Notes: generated by a model not told the origin, from the sequence alone. DNA of 64,000 bases from Bacillota bacterium (GCA_023414355.1 JAEZOB010000055.1:79875-143874); one strand, 5' to 3'; positions 1-9,432 are shown, numbered from the stretch's first letter. Made by a program: numbers and translations.

Positions 1-75
1 CCGTGGAAGCATTCCTTTTGGCTGTAATTTTATTACAGACAGGTAGACTGCAGCTCCGCGGCTTTTTTATGCCGA
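1..75 (+). terminator. possible terminator of a gene left of the window
   Basis: A short hairpin (CTGTAAT, TTT, ATTACAG) is followed by a GC-rich segment ending in GGC and a run of six T at about 62-67. This looks like the 3' end of a structured leader or a terminator whose 5' part lies outside the window. No coding sequence was recognised in the first 130 bases. Confidence 0.35.
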
Positions 76-131
76 TTTTTATGTTTTAGTATGTTATGAA
101 TCAATCGAACGAAACGAAAGGAAACAACCAC

Positions 132-1112
132 ATGAATATCATTGAAACAAAGCAATTAACTAAAGAATATCAGCGCTTTACCAAACAAGCCGGACTTCTA
201 GGAAGTATCAAGTCCTTATTTCACAGAGAATTTGTAAATAAGACAGCCGTCTCCTCCTTCGACCTCACAGTTGCTGAGGGGGAATTCGTCGGACTGATCG
301 GGCCAAACGGAGCCGGAAAGACAACACTGGTCAAGATGCTGACCGGTATTATCGCTCCCTCCTCAGGGCAAATTAGTGTCGCAGGCTATTATCCGAACAA
401 GCTGGAGAACTGCTTCAAGAAGCAATATGCCGTCGTCATGGGTCAGAAAAGTCAGCTTTTCTTTGAGCTGACAGCCTCTGATACCTTTCTTCTCTTCAAG
501 GAGCTGTACCATATTCCAGAAGAGGAATATCAAAAGAACCTGGAATATTTTATACAGTTATTTCAGGTTAAGGATATTCTGGATGTTCAGGTTCGAACCC
601 TATCGCTCGGTGAGCGGATGAAGCTGGAACTGATTGTGGCTTTACTTCATAACCCGAAGATATTGTTCCTGGATGAGCCTACGATCGGCCTGGATGCTGT
701 TGCTCAGAAGCAGATCCGCAGATTTTTGAAGGAGGTCAACGAAACACGTGGTACCACAATCGTGCTGACCTCTCATTATATGGAGGATATCAAAAGTCTG
801 TGCCGACGCTGTGTCGTGATCAATGGAGGAACCAAGCTTTACGACGGAGACACGGAAACACTTTTCCTGAAATATCAGACTCACAAGAAGATTACTCTAT
901 CCTTGGAGCAGGAGGCAATTCGAAGACCGGAATATAATTTTACCATACTGGAGGAATCTCCTTATAAACTGTCTCTACTGATCAGGAAGGAACATTCTCA
1001 GGAGCTTTTGAAGGATATTCTAAGCCAATATTCATTAAATGATATAACCATTGAGGAAGAGGACATCGGAACTGTTGTGGAGAGGATCTATACGGATACC
1101 GGCAGCAGATAA
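132..1112 (+). CDS. ABC-2 type exporter, ATP-binding protein (COG4586-like)
   Basis: ATPase of a three-gene ABC-2 efflux system, 326 residues. Walker A GPNGAGKTT lies at residues 57-65, the signature is a variant LSLGERMKLE, Walker B is ILFLDEP and the switch histidine is in TSHYMED. The roughly 20-residue insertion before the first beta strand (KQAGLLGSIKSLFHREF) is typical of the COG4586 subfamily, which pairs with COG4587 and COG3694 permeases, as found directly downstream. An in-frame ATG at 96 exists, but AAAGGA at about 116 is well spaced for the ATG at 132. The substrate is unknown; daunorubicin-type drug export is only a family analogy. Confidence 0.9.
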   Translation: MNIIETKQLTKEYQRFTKQAGLLGSIKSLFHREFVNKTAVSSFDLTVAEGEFVGLIGPNGAGKTTLVKMLTGIIAPSSGQISVAGYYPNKLENCFKKQYAVVMGQKSQLFFELTASDTFLLFKELYHIPEEEYQKNLEYFIQLFQVKDILDVQVRTLSLGERMKLELIVALLHNPKILFLDEPTIGLDAVAQKQIRRFLKEVNETRGTTIVLTSHYMEDIKSLCRRCVVINGGTKLYDGDTETLFLKYQTHKKITLSLEQEAIRRPEYNFTILEESPYKLSLLIRKEHSQELLKDILSQYSLNDITIEEEDIGTVVERIYTDTGSR

Positions 1113-1190
1113 GGAAAGAGTTTAAGCAAATGCACTTTCAAGTGCTATACAACCAGCCTTATATAAGGCTTGCAAGAATGGAGAAACAAA

Positions 1191-1985
1191 ATGAATAAAT
1201 ACTTCGAAATATCTAAGATTAATTATAAATCTCAGCTGGCGTTTCGTTTTGATATCGCCGTCAATGTCATTTTTACTGTCGCTAAAATACTCTTTGCTTA
1301 TCTTTTATGGAAGGGTATCTTTGCAGACCAAAGCCTGATCGCAGGCTTTACTTTTGATGCTATGTTATCCTATTACATCATTCATTCCTTCTTGACCCAG
1401 CTGGATATGTCTGATCAGATCAGTAATGAAATCAGTACAAAAATCAGAGCAGGTACCTTTTCCAAATATATGGTGGTGCCCGTAAATATTCAGGGTTATT
1501 TTATGGCACAGTCAGCGGGGGCATCTGTCTTCTATCTGATTTTCAACCTATTTGCGGCGGTTGTATGGATTTTTGTATTTGGAATTCATTTTACCTTTAC
1601 TGCCGACCCCTTCATCCTGCTATCCGCTCTGCTTATGGTATTGCTCGGACTGATATTCATGCTGCAGTTAAATTATTTCTTAGGCCTGTTGACACTCAAA
1701 TTTCAGGATATTTATCTGTTTCTGATGATTAAGAATAACCTTCTGGCCTTCGTAGCAGGAACCCTGATTCCACTGGTACTGCTACCGGAACCTGTAATCC
1801 GGGTTCTGCGTTACCTGCCCTTCTATTATGTCTCTTATCTTCCATCGATGCTCCTCATCGGAAGAAACAGGGAGGAACTTGGGTTTGGATTTGTAATCAT
1901 ACTATTTTGGCTGCTGTTCTTCGCAGTAATAAATAAAATTACTTATGAAAGGCTTCGCGTCAAATATGACGGGGTGGGAATTTAA
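1191..1985 (+). CDS. ABC-2 family exporter permease 1 (COG4587-like)
   Basis: Integral membrane subunit of the exporter, about 264 residues with six predicted hydrophobic segments. The N-terminal MNKYFEISKINYKSQLAFR is the cytoplasmic lead-in typical of the ABC2_membrane_6 family, and a loop containing EISTKIRAGTFSKYMV is the expected coupling region. The frame opens with a TTG at 1170, but GGAGA just before the ATG at 1191 supports the later start. The stop codon TAA shares its last A with the ATG of the next gene, so the two permeases are probably translationally coupled and form a heterodimer. Confidence 0.85.
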   Translation: MNKYFEISKINYKSQLAFRFDIAVNVIFTVAKILFAYLLWKGIFADQSLIAGFTFDAMLSYYIIHSFLTQLDMSDQISNEISTKIRAGTFSKYMVVPVNIQGYFMAQSAGASVFYLIFNLFAAVVWIFVFGIHFTFTADPFILLSALLMVLLGLIFMLQLNYFLGLLTLKFQDIYLFLMIKNNLLAFVAGTLIPLVLLPEPVIRVLRYLPFYYVSYLPSMLLIGRNREELGFGFVIILFWLLFFAVINKITYERLRVKYDGVGI

Positions 1986-2776
1986 TGGCTCATAATATTC
2001 GTTTTATCATAGCACTGATCCGAATGAAGCTGTCACGCATGATGGTATTTCGTCTATCATTTTTTGGAGCGTTCTTTGTGGATGGCTCCTTGTTTCTGAT
2101 TCAATTACTGCTCTATCAGTCGATTTACTCTCAGGTGGATACCATCGGAGGCTTTGGCCGGGGTGAGATGATTATTTTCATTGGTACCTTTTCCTTAATT
2201 AATGCCCTTAATATGATCATCTTCTTCTTCGGCACCAATGAGATCGGAAACAAAATAAAAAGCGGTGAACTGGATCACTATCTGACTAAGCCGGTAAATC
2301 CATTACTACGGCTTACCTTTGAAAGTGTTGATCCGGGTTCTATCCCGCTCGCGATTGCAAGTATTTTCTTAATATTATATGGAGTGAAGCAGCTGGGAGT
2401 ACCGGTAACTCCCGGCACCTTTCTTCTTTACTTCTTTTATGTATTGCTCATGACCCTGCTATGGTATGATCTTCAGGTGTTGTTTCGAACCATCCCATTT
2501 TTTACTGTTTCCGCTGCCAATATCGGACGAATGAGCGATACCGTACTGGAATTATGTATGAAGCTTCCGGGCACTATGTTTCAAGGAATTTTTAAATTGT
2601 TCTTCTATCTGATCCTGCCCTATGGGATCATGGCAACGCTACCTACCGAGCTTCTGGCAGGAAAGCTAACACTCATGGGCTTTCTTTATGGATGTCTGAT
2701 TGTTACTTTATTTACAGGGCTTACGCTCTGGTTTTGGCGCTTCGGATTAAAGCATTATCAAAGTGCCAGTAGCTAG
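1985..2776 (+). CDS. ABC-2 family exporter permease 2 (COG3694-like)
   Basis: Second membrane subunit, 263 residues with about six hydrophobic segments and the coupling-loop motif NEIGNKIKSGELDHYLTKPVN, which mirrors the same region in the upstream permease. It starts inside the preceding stop (TAATG) with a purine-rich GGGGTGGGAA upstream. Together with the ATPase at 132 it should make a complete transporter. The stop abuts the stop of the convergent ybaK gene, leaving no intergenic terminator. Confidence 0.85.
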   Translation: MAHNIRFIIALIRMKLSRMMVFRLSFFGAFFVDGSLFLIQLLLYQSIYSQVDTIGGFGRGEMIIFIGTFSLINALNMIIFFFGTNEIGNKIKSGELDHYLTKPVNPLLRLTFESVDPGSIPLAIASIFLILYGVKQLGVPVTPGTFLLYFFYVLLMTLLWYDLQVLFRTIPFFTVSAANIGRMSDTVLELCMKLPGTMFQGIFKLFFYLILPYGIMATLPTELLAGKLTLMGFLYGCLIVTLFTGLTLWFWRFGLKHYQSASS

Positions 2777-3247
2777 CTATTCCGTGACATCACAGAGCTT
2801 TGCTTCGATATACTGAATTAATGCTTCTCGTGGGATACAGAGCTGACAGCCCCGTACTCCGGCGCTGACGGTAATCTCATCATAAAGAATTGCTGTCTCA
2901 TCCATATAGGTAGGAAATTTCTTCTTCATACCGATGGGTGAGCAGCCCCCACGGATGTATCCGGTGGTTCCGAGTAAATCCTTAACATGCAGCATCTCAA
3001 GCTTCTTATCTCCGATTGCAGCAGCTGCTTTTTTTAGATTAAGTTCCAGATTCACAGGAATACAGAAAACTACGATTCCCTGCTTTTCTCCCTTGGCAAC
3101 CAGTGTCTTAAATACCTGTTCCGTCGGCATATGAATGAGTTCTGCCACATGCTCTCCTGCCAAGTTATTCTCATCCACCTCATATTCCATAGCTTGATAG
3201 GGAATTCCTGCCTGTTCCAGGAGCCGCATTACATTTGTCTTAATCAT
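2777..3247 (-). CDS. ybaK: Cys-tRNA(Pro)/Cys-tRNA(Cys) deacylase YbaK/EbsC family
   Basis: Small cytosolic editing protein, about 156 residues, that hydrolyses mischarged aminoacyl-tRNA. The family core is visible: VFKTLVAKG in the first half and GGCSPIGMKKKFPTYMDE in the second, the latter a hallmark of YbaK proteins. The frame opens at 3274, but GAGGAAG sits just before the ATG at 3247 and the homologous core starts there with MIKTNVMRLLEQAGI. It is convergent with the exporter permease and stands apart from the rng cluster by about 190 bp. Confidence 0.9.
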   Translation of the reverse strand: MIKTNVMRLLEQAGIPYQAMEYEVDENNLAGEHVAELIHMPTEQVFKTLVAKGEKQGIVVFCIPVNLELNLKKAAAAIGDKKLEMLHVKDLLGTTGYIRGGCSPIGMKKKFPTYMDETAILYDEITVSAGVRGCQLCIPREALIQYIEAKLCDVTE

Positions 3248-3289
3248 AACTTCCTCTTTCCAACCTTGCTTCACCAGAACTTTCGGCTC

Positions 3290-3436
3290 CGGACATAATT
3301 ACATAACGATAACTGCCGGAAGATGTCCATACTTGATTTGTAAGGACTCATAATAGAGTTCCTAGAGAGGTTCGATGCTTTCATATTTCAGGATCATTCT
3401 GGTACTTTCAGAATAATTTTCACACCTGATTTTCCT
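3290..3436. repeat. gap with copy 1 of an interspersed hairpin repeat
   Basis: The gap between ybaK and rng carries ATCATTCTG (3393-3401), a 7-nt loop and CAGAATAAT (3409-3417), followed by TTTTCACACCTG. The same sequence recurs at 59788 (+) and 59926 (-). No U-tract follows in the rng direction, so a terminator role is unproven. Confidence 0.6.
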
Positions 3437-4690
3437 TCACACTTCGATCTGTTCGTCGTCTGCCAGTTTCCTGCCATGATTACGCTTAATCTGTTCATGC
3501 AGCGGTTTGCGGACTTTTTTTCTGGTTACCTCCACAAGACCTAAGGCCGTCATATCAACCAGAGTTGTTTTAACCGGGTCTTTCTTTAAATATTCCTGCA
3601 ACTCCTCCATCAGAAGCTCCTTGCTCTGCTTCAGCTCCATATCGATGAAATCGATGATAATGATGCCCGACAGATTACGAAGCCTGATTTGTCTTGCAAT
3701 TTCTTTGGCTGCTTCCCGGTTCACCTTCAGAAAGGTCTCCTGAACCTGTTTCTTTCCTGTGGTTGCTTTGCCGGTATTCACATCAATGACAGTCAATGCT
3801 TCTGTTGGCTGGATTACCAACGTACCTCCGGACTTCAACCAAACCATAGGCCGTATGGCCTCCTCCAACTTCTCCGGAACATCATAGAGGTTAGCAAGAC
3901 TTAGTGAATGATCCTGATAAAATCTCAGCTTGTCCATATCCTCAGGCTGGGAAGTTTCTAGATAATCCTTCATATGTTCATATAATTCGATGTCATCCGT
4001 GATAAATTCGCTCACATTTTCGGTATAACTGTCCCGAATATCGCAGATATACCCCGGAGGCGTGCTATAAAGCAGGGAGAAACGGTTCTTATGGACTCCT
4101 GAGATTCGAATGTTTTCATAGGCTTCCACCAGCTTCTTCATCTCAGCTACAATGTTCTCTTCCGGTATCATAGCGGCATTGGTCCGGATGATAAAGCCAT
4201 ACTCCTTGCTTACATAACGCTTTGCGATATCCCGAAGCCTTTTTCTTTCCTTTTCGTCAAGTATTTTAGAGGATACACCTACGGCAGTTTTTCCATAGGT
4301 TAATGCTGCAAATTTACCAGTAAAGTTTAAGTTGGAGCTGACGACAGGCGCTTTGGTTTTTACATCCTCTTTGGACACCTGAACAATCAATTCATCGCCT
4401 ATCTTTACCTTGGTCTCCATCAGGCCTGTATTTCCGATATATTCAGGACCGTTTGCCATGATAGGATAGCGGTTTTCGCCCATGGAATAATAACACATTC
4501 TGCCGTCTGCAATTTCGATAAAGGCGGCATTGATGTTTTTTACGATGTTCTTCACCTTACCAAGATAAATGTTACCCAAAATGCCGTCTTCCTCTGAAGT
4601 ATTAACGGAAACCTGAACCATATCCCTGCCTTCAAAGGAAGCCGAAATAATCATATTATCTTTTTTGGTTATTACAAGCTTATTATCCAT
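3437..4690 (-). CDS. rng: Ribonuclease G/E family endoribonuclease
   Basis: Single-strand-specific endoribonuclease of the RNase E/G family, 417 residues, predicted to act in mRNA decay or rRNA maturation. An S1-type fold at residues 35-110 (ILGNIYLGKVKNIVKNINAAFIEI) precedes the catalytic core. The metal-binding acidic motifs are visible as LTVIDVNTG and IIIDFIDM. The protein ends with KKVRKPLHEQ plus a short basic tail: the CPxC zinc-link that tetramerises Escherichia coli RNase E/G is absent, as is the degradosome scaffold. GGGAGGGG precedes the ATG. It follows the two radical-SAM-linked genes, the conserved order in Clostridia; rplU-rpmA, often next in such clusters, is not here. Confidence 0.9.
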   Translation of the reverse strand: MDNKLVITKKDNMIISASFEGRDMVQVSVNTSEEDGILGNIYLGKVKNIVKNINAAFIEIADGRMCYYSMGENRYPIMANGPEYIGNTGLMETKVKIGDELIVQVSKEDVKTKAPVVSSNLNFTGKFAALTYGKTAVGVSSKILDEKERKRLRDIAKRYVSKEYGFIIRTNAAMIPEENIVAEMKKLVEAYENIRISGVHKNRFSLLYSTPPGYICDIRDSYTENVSEFITDDIELYEHMKDYLETSQPEDMDKLRFYQDHSLSLANLYDVPEKLEEAIRPMVWLKSGGTLVIQPTEALTVIDVNTGKATTGKKQVQETFLKVNREAAKEIARQIRLRNLSGIIIIDFIDMELKQSKELLMEELQEYLKKDPVKTTLVDMTALGLVEVTRKKVRKPLHEQIKRNHGRKLADDEQIEV

Positions 4691-4813
4691 TCCTGCCCCT
4701 CCCTTTATCTTTTATCTTCTATCTTTTATCTTCTATCTTTATTATTCTTATATATTCTCACATATCTTTATCAGATATCTTTCAATTAGATTCTCCTGCC
4801 TGAAAAAGAATAC
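4691..4813 (-). repeat. polypyrimidine direct repeats in the rng leader
   Basis: At about 4700-4738 the + strand repeats a 14-bp unit of ATCTTTTATCTTCT about 2.5 times. In the mRNA this is a purine-rich stretch just upstream of the rng ribosome binding site. No hairpin or promoter stands out. Confidence 0.5.
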
Positions 4814-5629
4814 TTATCTTTCTACCTGATCAAGCGCTGCCAGTCCATCTCCCTCAGCTGCTCTTGTATATACCTCCAAGCGATGAACCTGCCATGCAAA
4901 TTTCTCATAGGGTATTCCTAAGAAATCATAGAATGCTTCCATAACAGTCTCAGGCTTCAGATTCACGGCACTTCCCGTATCCAGCTGAAGAAAGACAACG
5001 ATACCATTTTGATAACAATCTGCAACACTATCTCCCTTTACGCTCTCTGGAAGCTGTGGCGCCAGTAAGGAAGCGCATTTCTCTTCGTATTCCTGTCTAG
5101 AGAATGCGGTCAGTGTAATCATTGGTCTGATATCAACTGCTTTTTCACTGGTTTTTGTCTTCTTATCTGTGATGATTTCCTTCTGACTTATGAACTCGCG
5201 AAAAGCAGGAATAAAGTCCTCCTGACCATTGATGCTATCGTTGATTCTGTAACCGTCTCTTAATGAGACCAGATAATCTGCAGAACTGACTAAGGACATG
5301 GCAGTTACATTCTTCTTATTCTCCTCCCGTTCCAAAAGAGGATGAAAGCCAATGACACGAAAGCCCTCTGTCATAGCGGTATTGATTCTTTCGATCATCT
5401 GCTGAGGACTATCGCTTGACAGAAGCTGGATATCCACATACTCTGCATCGCTGGTCAGTCCTACCCCCAGAGGTGCGGCAAAGGACATGATCTGATGCGG
5501 GCTGAAGCCCTTCGTGTATTCGTTATCTATATCAGCACGGCGAAACATTTTCTGAAAATAACGCATGACATCCAGATGACCGACGAATTTCATCGCACCG
5601 TATTTCTGAAATTTAATTCTTGCCTTCAT
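4814..5629 (-). CDS. TIGR03936 family radical-SAM-linked protein (DUF2344)
   Basis: Uncharacterised 271-residue protein, recognised by the N-terminal signature FQKYGAMKFVGHLDVMRYFQK and by ADIDNEYTKGFSPHQIMSFAAPLGVGL. It is nearly always found with or fused to the TIGR03960 radical SAM protein, which here overlaps its 5' end by 17 bp, indicating translational coupling. A role in tRNA or ribosome modification has been proposed for the pair on genomic grounds only. No catalytic residues can be named from the sequence. Confidence 0.85.
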   Translation of the reverse strand: MKARIKFQKYGAMKFVGHLDVMRYFQKMFRRADIDNEYTKGFSPHQIMSFAAPLGVGLTSDAEYVDIQLLSSDSPQQMIERINTAMTEGFRVIGFHPLLEREENKKNVTAMSLVSSADYLVSLRDGYRINDSINGQEDFIPAFREFISQKEIITDKKTKTSEKAVDIRPMITLTAFSRQEYEEKCASLLAPQLPESVKGDSVADCYQNGIVVFLQLDTGSAVNLKPETVMEAFYDFLGIPYEKFAWQVHRLEVYTRAAEGDGLAALDQVER

Positions 5630-7523
5630 GGTTATCCTCCTTGGCTGTCTCCATCATCAGTCCCTCTTCAAAGCATACCCCTCCGCCGAATTCCTTGGCT
5701 CCGCAGTTGGCACAGGCTTGTCTGCAATTTGGCGTTACCTTTTCACCCTTGGCACGCTTATACTCCCGCAGTAGAAAATCCTTGGTCACTCCGACATCAA
5801 TGAAATCCCACGGAAAGAGTTCTTCCTCCGAACGCTCTCTACAGTTGTAGAATTCCATATTGACACCGCATTCTGAAAAAGCCTTCATCCATTTATCATA
5901 ATCAAAATACTCCGTCCAAGAATCATAGAGACATCCTGCTTGATAGGCCTTATAAATCGCCTCTGCAATCCTTCTGTCACCCCTTGCAAAAACTCCCTCC
6001 AGTTCGGTCAGCTCTGCTTCGTGCCAGCTGTAACTGATACTCTTTCGGTTCAGCTGTTCATTCATCTTACTGCGCAGGTAACGCTGCCTCTCCAGATACA
6101 CCTTTCCGGTGATCATGCTTGACCATTGAAAGGGCGTAAAGGGCTTCGGAACAAAGAAGGAGGTACTGGAATTGATACTGACCTTTCCGTTTCTCTGGTC
6201 CTTCGGGATAGTATAGTACTCTCTTGCGATACGGTCGGAAAGTATGGCTATTCCTTCAATATCCTCTTCTGTTTCTGTTGGAAGCCCCAGCATAAAGTAA
6301 AGCTTTACCTTAGTCCAGCCACTCTGGAAGGCTTTCATCGCCCCACCCAGAATTGCTTCCTCCGTCAGCCCCTTATTAATGACATCACGTAGCCTCTGCG
6401 TACCTGCTTCCGGTGCAAAGGTCAGGCTGCTCTTCTTCACATCCTGTACCTTGCTCATAACATCCAGAGCAAAGGCATCGATTCGCAGAGAAGGCAGGGA
6501 AATATTCACTCCCTTACTACCAAATTCGTCAATCAGGAAATAGACCAACTCCTGAAGTTCAGAATAATCGCTGGAGCTTAGGGAGCTTAAGGATATCTCT
6601 TCATGCCCGGTGGAAGAAAGCATCTCATAAGCACATTTCTTCAGAAATTTAAGACTTCGTTCTCTGGTCGGACGGTAGATCATTCCTGCCTGGCAGAAAC
6701 GGCAGCCTCGGATGCAGCCCCTCTGAATCTCAAGTACTACTCTGTCCTGTGTGGCACGGATAAAGGGTACCAAGGGTTTTGTCGGATAATAGGTATCGCT
6801 CAAATTCATCTCGACCTGTTTCTTCACAGTTGTAGGCGCATGGGGATTGTTCGGAGTAAAGCTCTCGATGGTACCGTCTTCCTTATATTTTACATCATAA
6901 AAAACAGGCACATACATTCCCTCGATCTGTGCCACGCGCTCCAAATATTCTTTTCTTGTCTTACCTGCTTTCTTATATTCCTTATAAGTATCGAGGAGCT
7001 CCTGATAGGCAGTCTCTCCTTCTCCGATATAGAAGAAATCGAAGAACTCCGCAATCGGTTCAGGATTATAGCTGCAGGGTCCTCCGCCAATCACAATCGG
7101 ATGCTCTTCGGTTCTATCCTTCGCATAAATTGGGATGCCGGACAGTTCTAATACCTGAAGGATATTGGTATAGCACATTTCATACTGAAGCGTGATACCG
7201 AGAAAATCAAAATTTCTCACCGGCTCCTGCGTTTCAAGGGCAAAAAGGGGAATATTCTTCTCCCTCATCAGCTTGTCCAAATCTACCCAAGGCGAATAGA
7301 CACGCTCACAGTAGGTATCCTCTCTCCGATTGAACATATCATAGAGAATCTGAATCCCCAGGTGAGACATGCCGATCTCATACACATCGGGAAAACACAT
7401 ACAGAACCTGATATCAACCTTTGTAGGATCCTTTACAGTCATATTGACTTCACCGCCGATATATCTGGCTGGTTTTTCTATAGTTAACAGTATTTCGTCG
7501 GATAATGCTAATTTTCTCATCAT
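5613..7523 (-). CDS. TIGR03960 family B12-binding-like radical SAM protein
   Basis: 636-residue radical SAM enzyme. The N-terminal half resembles a cobalamin-binding-type Rossmann domain (PDVYEIGMSHLGIQILYD near residue 45). The cluster motif is CIRGCRFC (CxxxCxxC) near residue 270, preceded by VVLEIQRG. A cysteine-rich tail, CRQACANCGAKEFGGG, lies near the C terminus and may bind a second metal or cluster. GGAAAGGAA precedes the ATG pair at 7523/7520. It overlaps the TIGR03936 gene and is followed by rng, an arrangement conserved in many Clostridia. Substrate unknown. Confidence 0.88.
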   Translation of the reverse strand: MMRKLALSDEILLTIEKPARYIGGEVNMTVKDPTKVDIRFCMCFPDVYEIGMSHLGIQILYDMFNRREDTYCERVYSPWVDLDKLMREKNIPLFALETQEPVRNFDFLGITLQYEMCYTNILQVLELSGIPIYAKDRTEEHPIVIGGGPCSYNPEPIAEFFDFFYIGEGETAYQELLDTYKEYKKAGKTRKEYLERVAQIEGMYVPVFYDVKYKEDGTIESFTPNNPHAPTTVKKQVEMNLSDTYYPTKPLVPFIRATQDRVVLEIQRGCIRGCRFCQAGMIYRPTRERSLKFLKKCAYEMLSSTGHEEISLSSLSSSDYSELQELVYFLIDEFGSKGVNISLPSLRIDAFALDVMSKVQDVKKSSLTFAPEAGTQRLRDVINKGLTEEAILGGAMKAFQSGWTKVKLYFMLGLPTETEEDIEGIAILSDRIAREYYTIPKDQRNGKVSINSSTSFFVPKPFTPFQWSSMITGKVYLERQRYLRSKMNEQLNRKSISYSWHEAELTELEGVFARGDRRIAEAIYKAYQAGCLYDSWTEYFDYDKWMKAFSECGVNMEFYNCRERSEEELFPWDFIDVGVTKDFLLREYKRAKGEKVTPNCRQACANCGAKEFGGGVCFEEGLMMETAKEDNHEGKN

Positions 7524-7706
7524 AGATTCCTTTCCAATCAGTCCCGGTATCTACGGCTTGCATCAGTGTCTGCATTGCTTTCATACACCCGGCTGTTTCT
7601 CTGATGTGGACTGCACATCTATGACGTATTATAACTGATATGAGCATAAATATCAACGAACAAAACTGTTTCGCTCTATCTTCACGTTCGCGCGCTGAAT
7701 TCTTTT

Positions 7707-8267
7707 TTATTCTTCCTCCCGGAATAAGGTAACCAGCTTTGCTTCGAGCTCCTTTAAATTGTCCTTCCCAGTGACATACTCTTGAATTTTATCTGAATTG
7801 AAAGCACCTATCCTTAAGTCAAATCGGTCAATCATAAAGACGGCTAAAAAAATGACAATTGCACATACCATTCGGATGACCAGAAACCGGAAGGCTGCCT
7901 GCTCCTTCATGGATCCTTCCTCATTCAACCCGATATCCTCTGTCTCCTTACCTACATACCCATATCCATCCCGAAAGAGTCCTTTGGGTCTAACCTGACC
8001 GGTATCCGGAGCAACAGCGTTTTTTGATATAGGTTCCAGATAATAGCTGTCGTAGGCTCTGGCTGTGCTTTGCACCTCCGAAAGCTGCCGCAGACAGGAT
8101 TCCCTGGCCTGTCTTATGTACTCCGCTCTGGAAATACTGATTGGATTAGAATAATCAAAAGATACGATCGGCTGTTCCTGTGTTGGCAGCTTCATGCTTT
8201 CATTGATTTGATCGGACAAACTCTTTTCAATCTGTTGAACCATTTTATCTTCGACATTTTTATTCAT
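7707..8267 (-). CDS. hypothetical single-pass membrane protein
   Basis: About 186 residues, family not recognised. A polar N-terminal 120 residues rich in S, E and Q is followed by one strong transmembrane segment (FLVIRMVCAIVIFLAVFMI) and a charged tail ending in LEAKLVTLFREEE, likely helical. AAGGAGG with 6-nt spacing supports the ATG at 8267 rather than the GTG at 8273. It lies 180 bp upstream of the TIGR03960 gene on the same strand and may head that operon. In related genomes sporulation proteases can sit near this cluster, but nothing in the sequence supports such a role here. Confidence 0.6.
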   Translation of the reverse strand: MNKNVEDKMVQQIEKSLSDQINESMKLPTQEQPIVSFDYSNPISISRAEYIRQARESCLRQLSEVQSTARAYDSYYLEPISKNAVAPDTGQVRPKGLFRDGYGYVGKETEDIGLNEEGSMKEQAAFRFLVIRMVCAIVIFLAVFMIDRFDLRIGAFNSDKIQEYVTGKDNLKELEAKLVTLFREEE

Positions 8268-8375
8268 ACGCACCCTCCTTACGATATAGGATAGAACACT
8301 TACTCTGAGATCTGTTCAGTGCTTGTTTTCCTATTTCAGTATATGTTGTATTCCGGTACGTATGTCAGCGTTCTA

Positions 8376-8694
8376 TTAACCAATTTTAGCTCGTAATAAA
8401 TTTAGACCCAATCCTAAAAATATTACTCCGGTCAATTTATTCAGTATATGAGATAACCGCAATTTCTCGTTCAATTTATCCGTGATATAGGAGGAAAACA
8501 GAGCCAGGAAGATGTCCCAGGTCGTACCGGTAAAGATAAAGGTTAATCCAAGCAGCAGAAACGGAAGTACTCCATAGGCTCATTAAAATTGTACTGTCCA
8601 TCTCCAGACAAATCTGTCTTTTGACCAAATCCATCAGTGTAGCATCGCCAGCATCCTGTATCTTTATAAAAGAAGTAAAAAACCTTCTCACCAA
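8376..8694 (-). pseudogene. remnant of a LysE/RhtB-family amino-acid exporter
   Basis: Translation of 8570-8376 on the minus strand gives an uninterrupted C-terminal LysE-like tail of about 64 residues: VLPFLLLGLTFIFTGTTWDI, then an amphipathic loop, then LTGVIFLGLGLNLL and a stop. Upstream of 8570 this frame is closed, and the open stretch to 8694 is in another frame with no exporter-like sequence. No start codon or complete gene is possible. It is best read as the decayed 3' end of an exporter. Confidence 0.65.
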
Positions 8695-8730
8695 ACATAA
8701 TTTATTTTAAATAATCGTTGACCTCATCTT

Positions 8731-9432
8731 CTACACTTCATCCACCATACGGTAGCCTACTCCAACTTCAGTAACGATGTATTTCGGTTCGGCTGGATTC
8801 GCTTCGATCTTACGTCTGATATTAGCCATATTTACACGTAGGGTCTGATTCTCATTCAGATAAGGGCCCCAGATTTCCTTCATAATGAAATCATGGGTCA
8901 GAACCTTACCGACATTCTTGGATAATAGGACAATGATTTTGTATTCAATCGGGGTCAGATGAATCTCATTCTCCTCCACCTTGACGATTCTCTTCTCATA
9001 ATCAATCATAAGACCTCCGATACTGATCTTCTCCGGCTCAGGATGGTTGTCTTCCATTGCCTTTTGATTATGTCTTACTGCTGTGCGAATTCTCGCCAGC
9101 AGCTCTGAGGTTCCAAAAGGTTTTGTAATATAGTCATCCGCTCCGAGATCCAAGGCCTCTACCTTTTCTCTCTCATGACCTCTTGCTGAAACTACAATGA
9201 TCGGAATATTGCTCCATTCCCGGATATTCTTCAGGACCTCGATCCCATCCATATCCGGTAGACCAAGATCCAAAAGAATCAAATCCGGACATTGAGTAGC
9301 TGTCAGATTAATGGCTTCTCTGCCTTTCTCCGCCCGCAAGACGCCATAATTATTATGAATTAACACCGTGGAAATAAAATTACTGATTGCTTGTTCATCT
9401 TCCACCAGTAGAATTAACAGTTTATTGTTCAT
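8731..9432 (-). CDS. kdpE: KdpE-type OmpR-family response regulator
   Basis: 233-residue DNA-binding response regulator. The receiver domain has an acidic pocket LVEDEQ near residue 10, phospho-acceptor Asp55 in LILLDLGLPD and the conserved lysine in DYITKPFG. The C-terminal winged helix (residues 130-230) contains LTPIEYKIIVLLSKN and ends GVGYRMVDEV. AGGAGG is 8 nt from the ATG at 9432, better than the ATG at 9438. It overlaps the 3' end of kdpD by 11 bp. The expected target operon kdpFABC is not in the window. Confidence 0.9.
   Translation of the reverse strand: MNNKLLILLVEDEQAISNFISTVLIHNNYGVLRAEKGREAINLTATQCPDLILLDLGLPDMDGIEVLKNIREWSNIPIIVVSARGHEREKVEALDLGADDYITKPFGTSELLARIRTAVRHNQKAMEDNHPEPEKISIGGLMIDYEKRIVKVEENEIHLTPIEYKIIVLLSKNVGKVLTHDFIMKEIWGPYLNENQTLRVNMANIRRKIEANPAEPKYIVTEVGVGYRMVDEV

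Noticed and set aside
6603..7151. 182-codon + strand frame antisense to the TIGR03960 gene
   Set aside because: Opposite a clear radical SAM gene, with no promoter or ribosome binding site.
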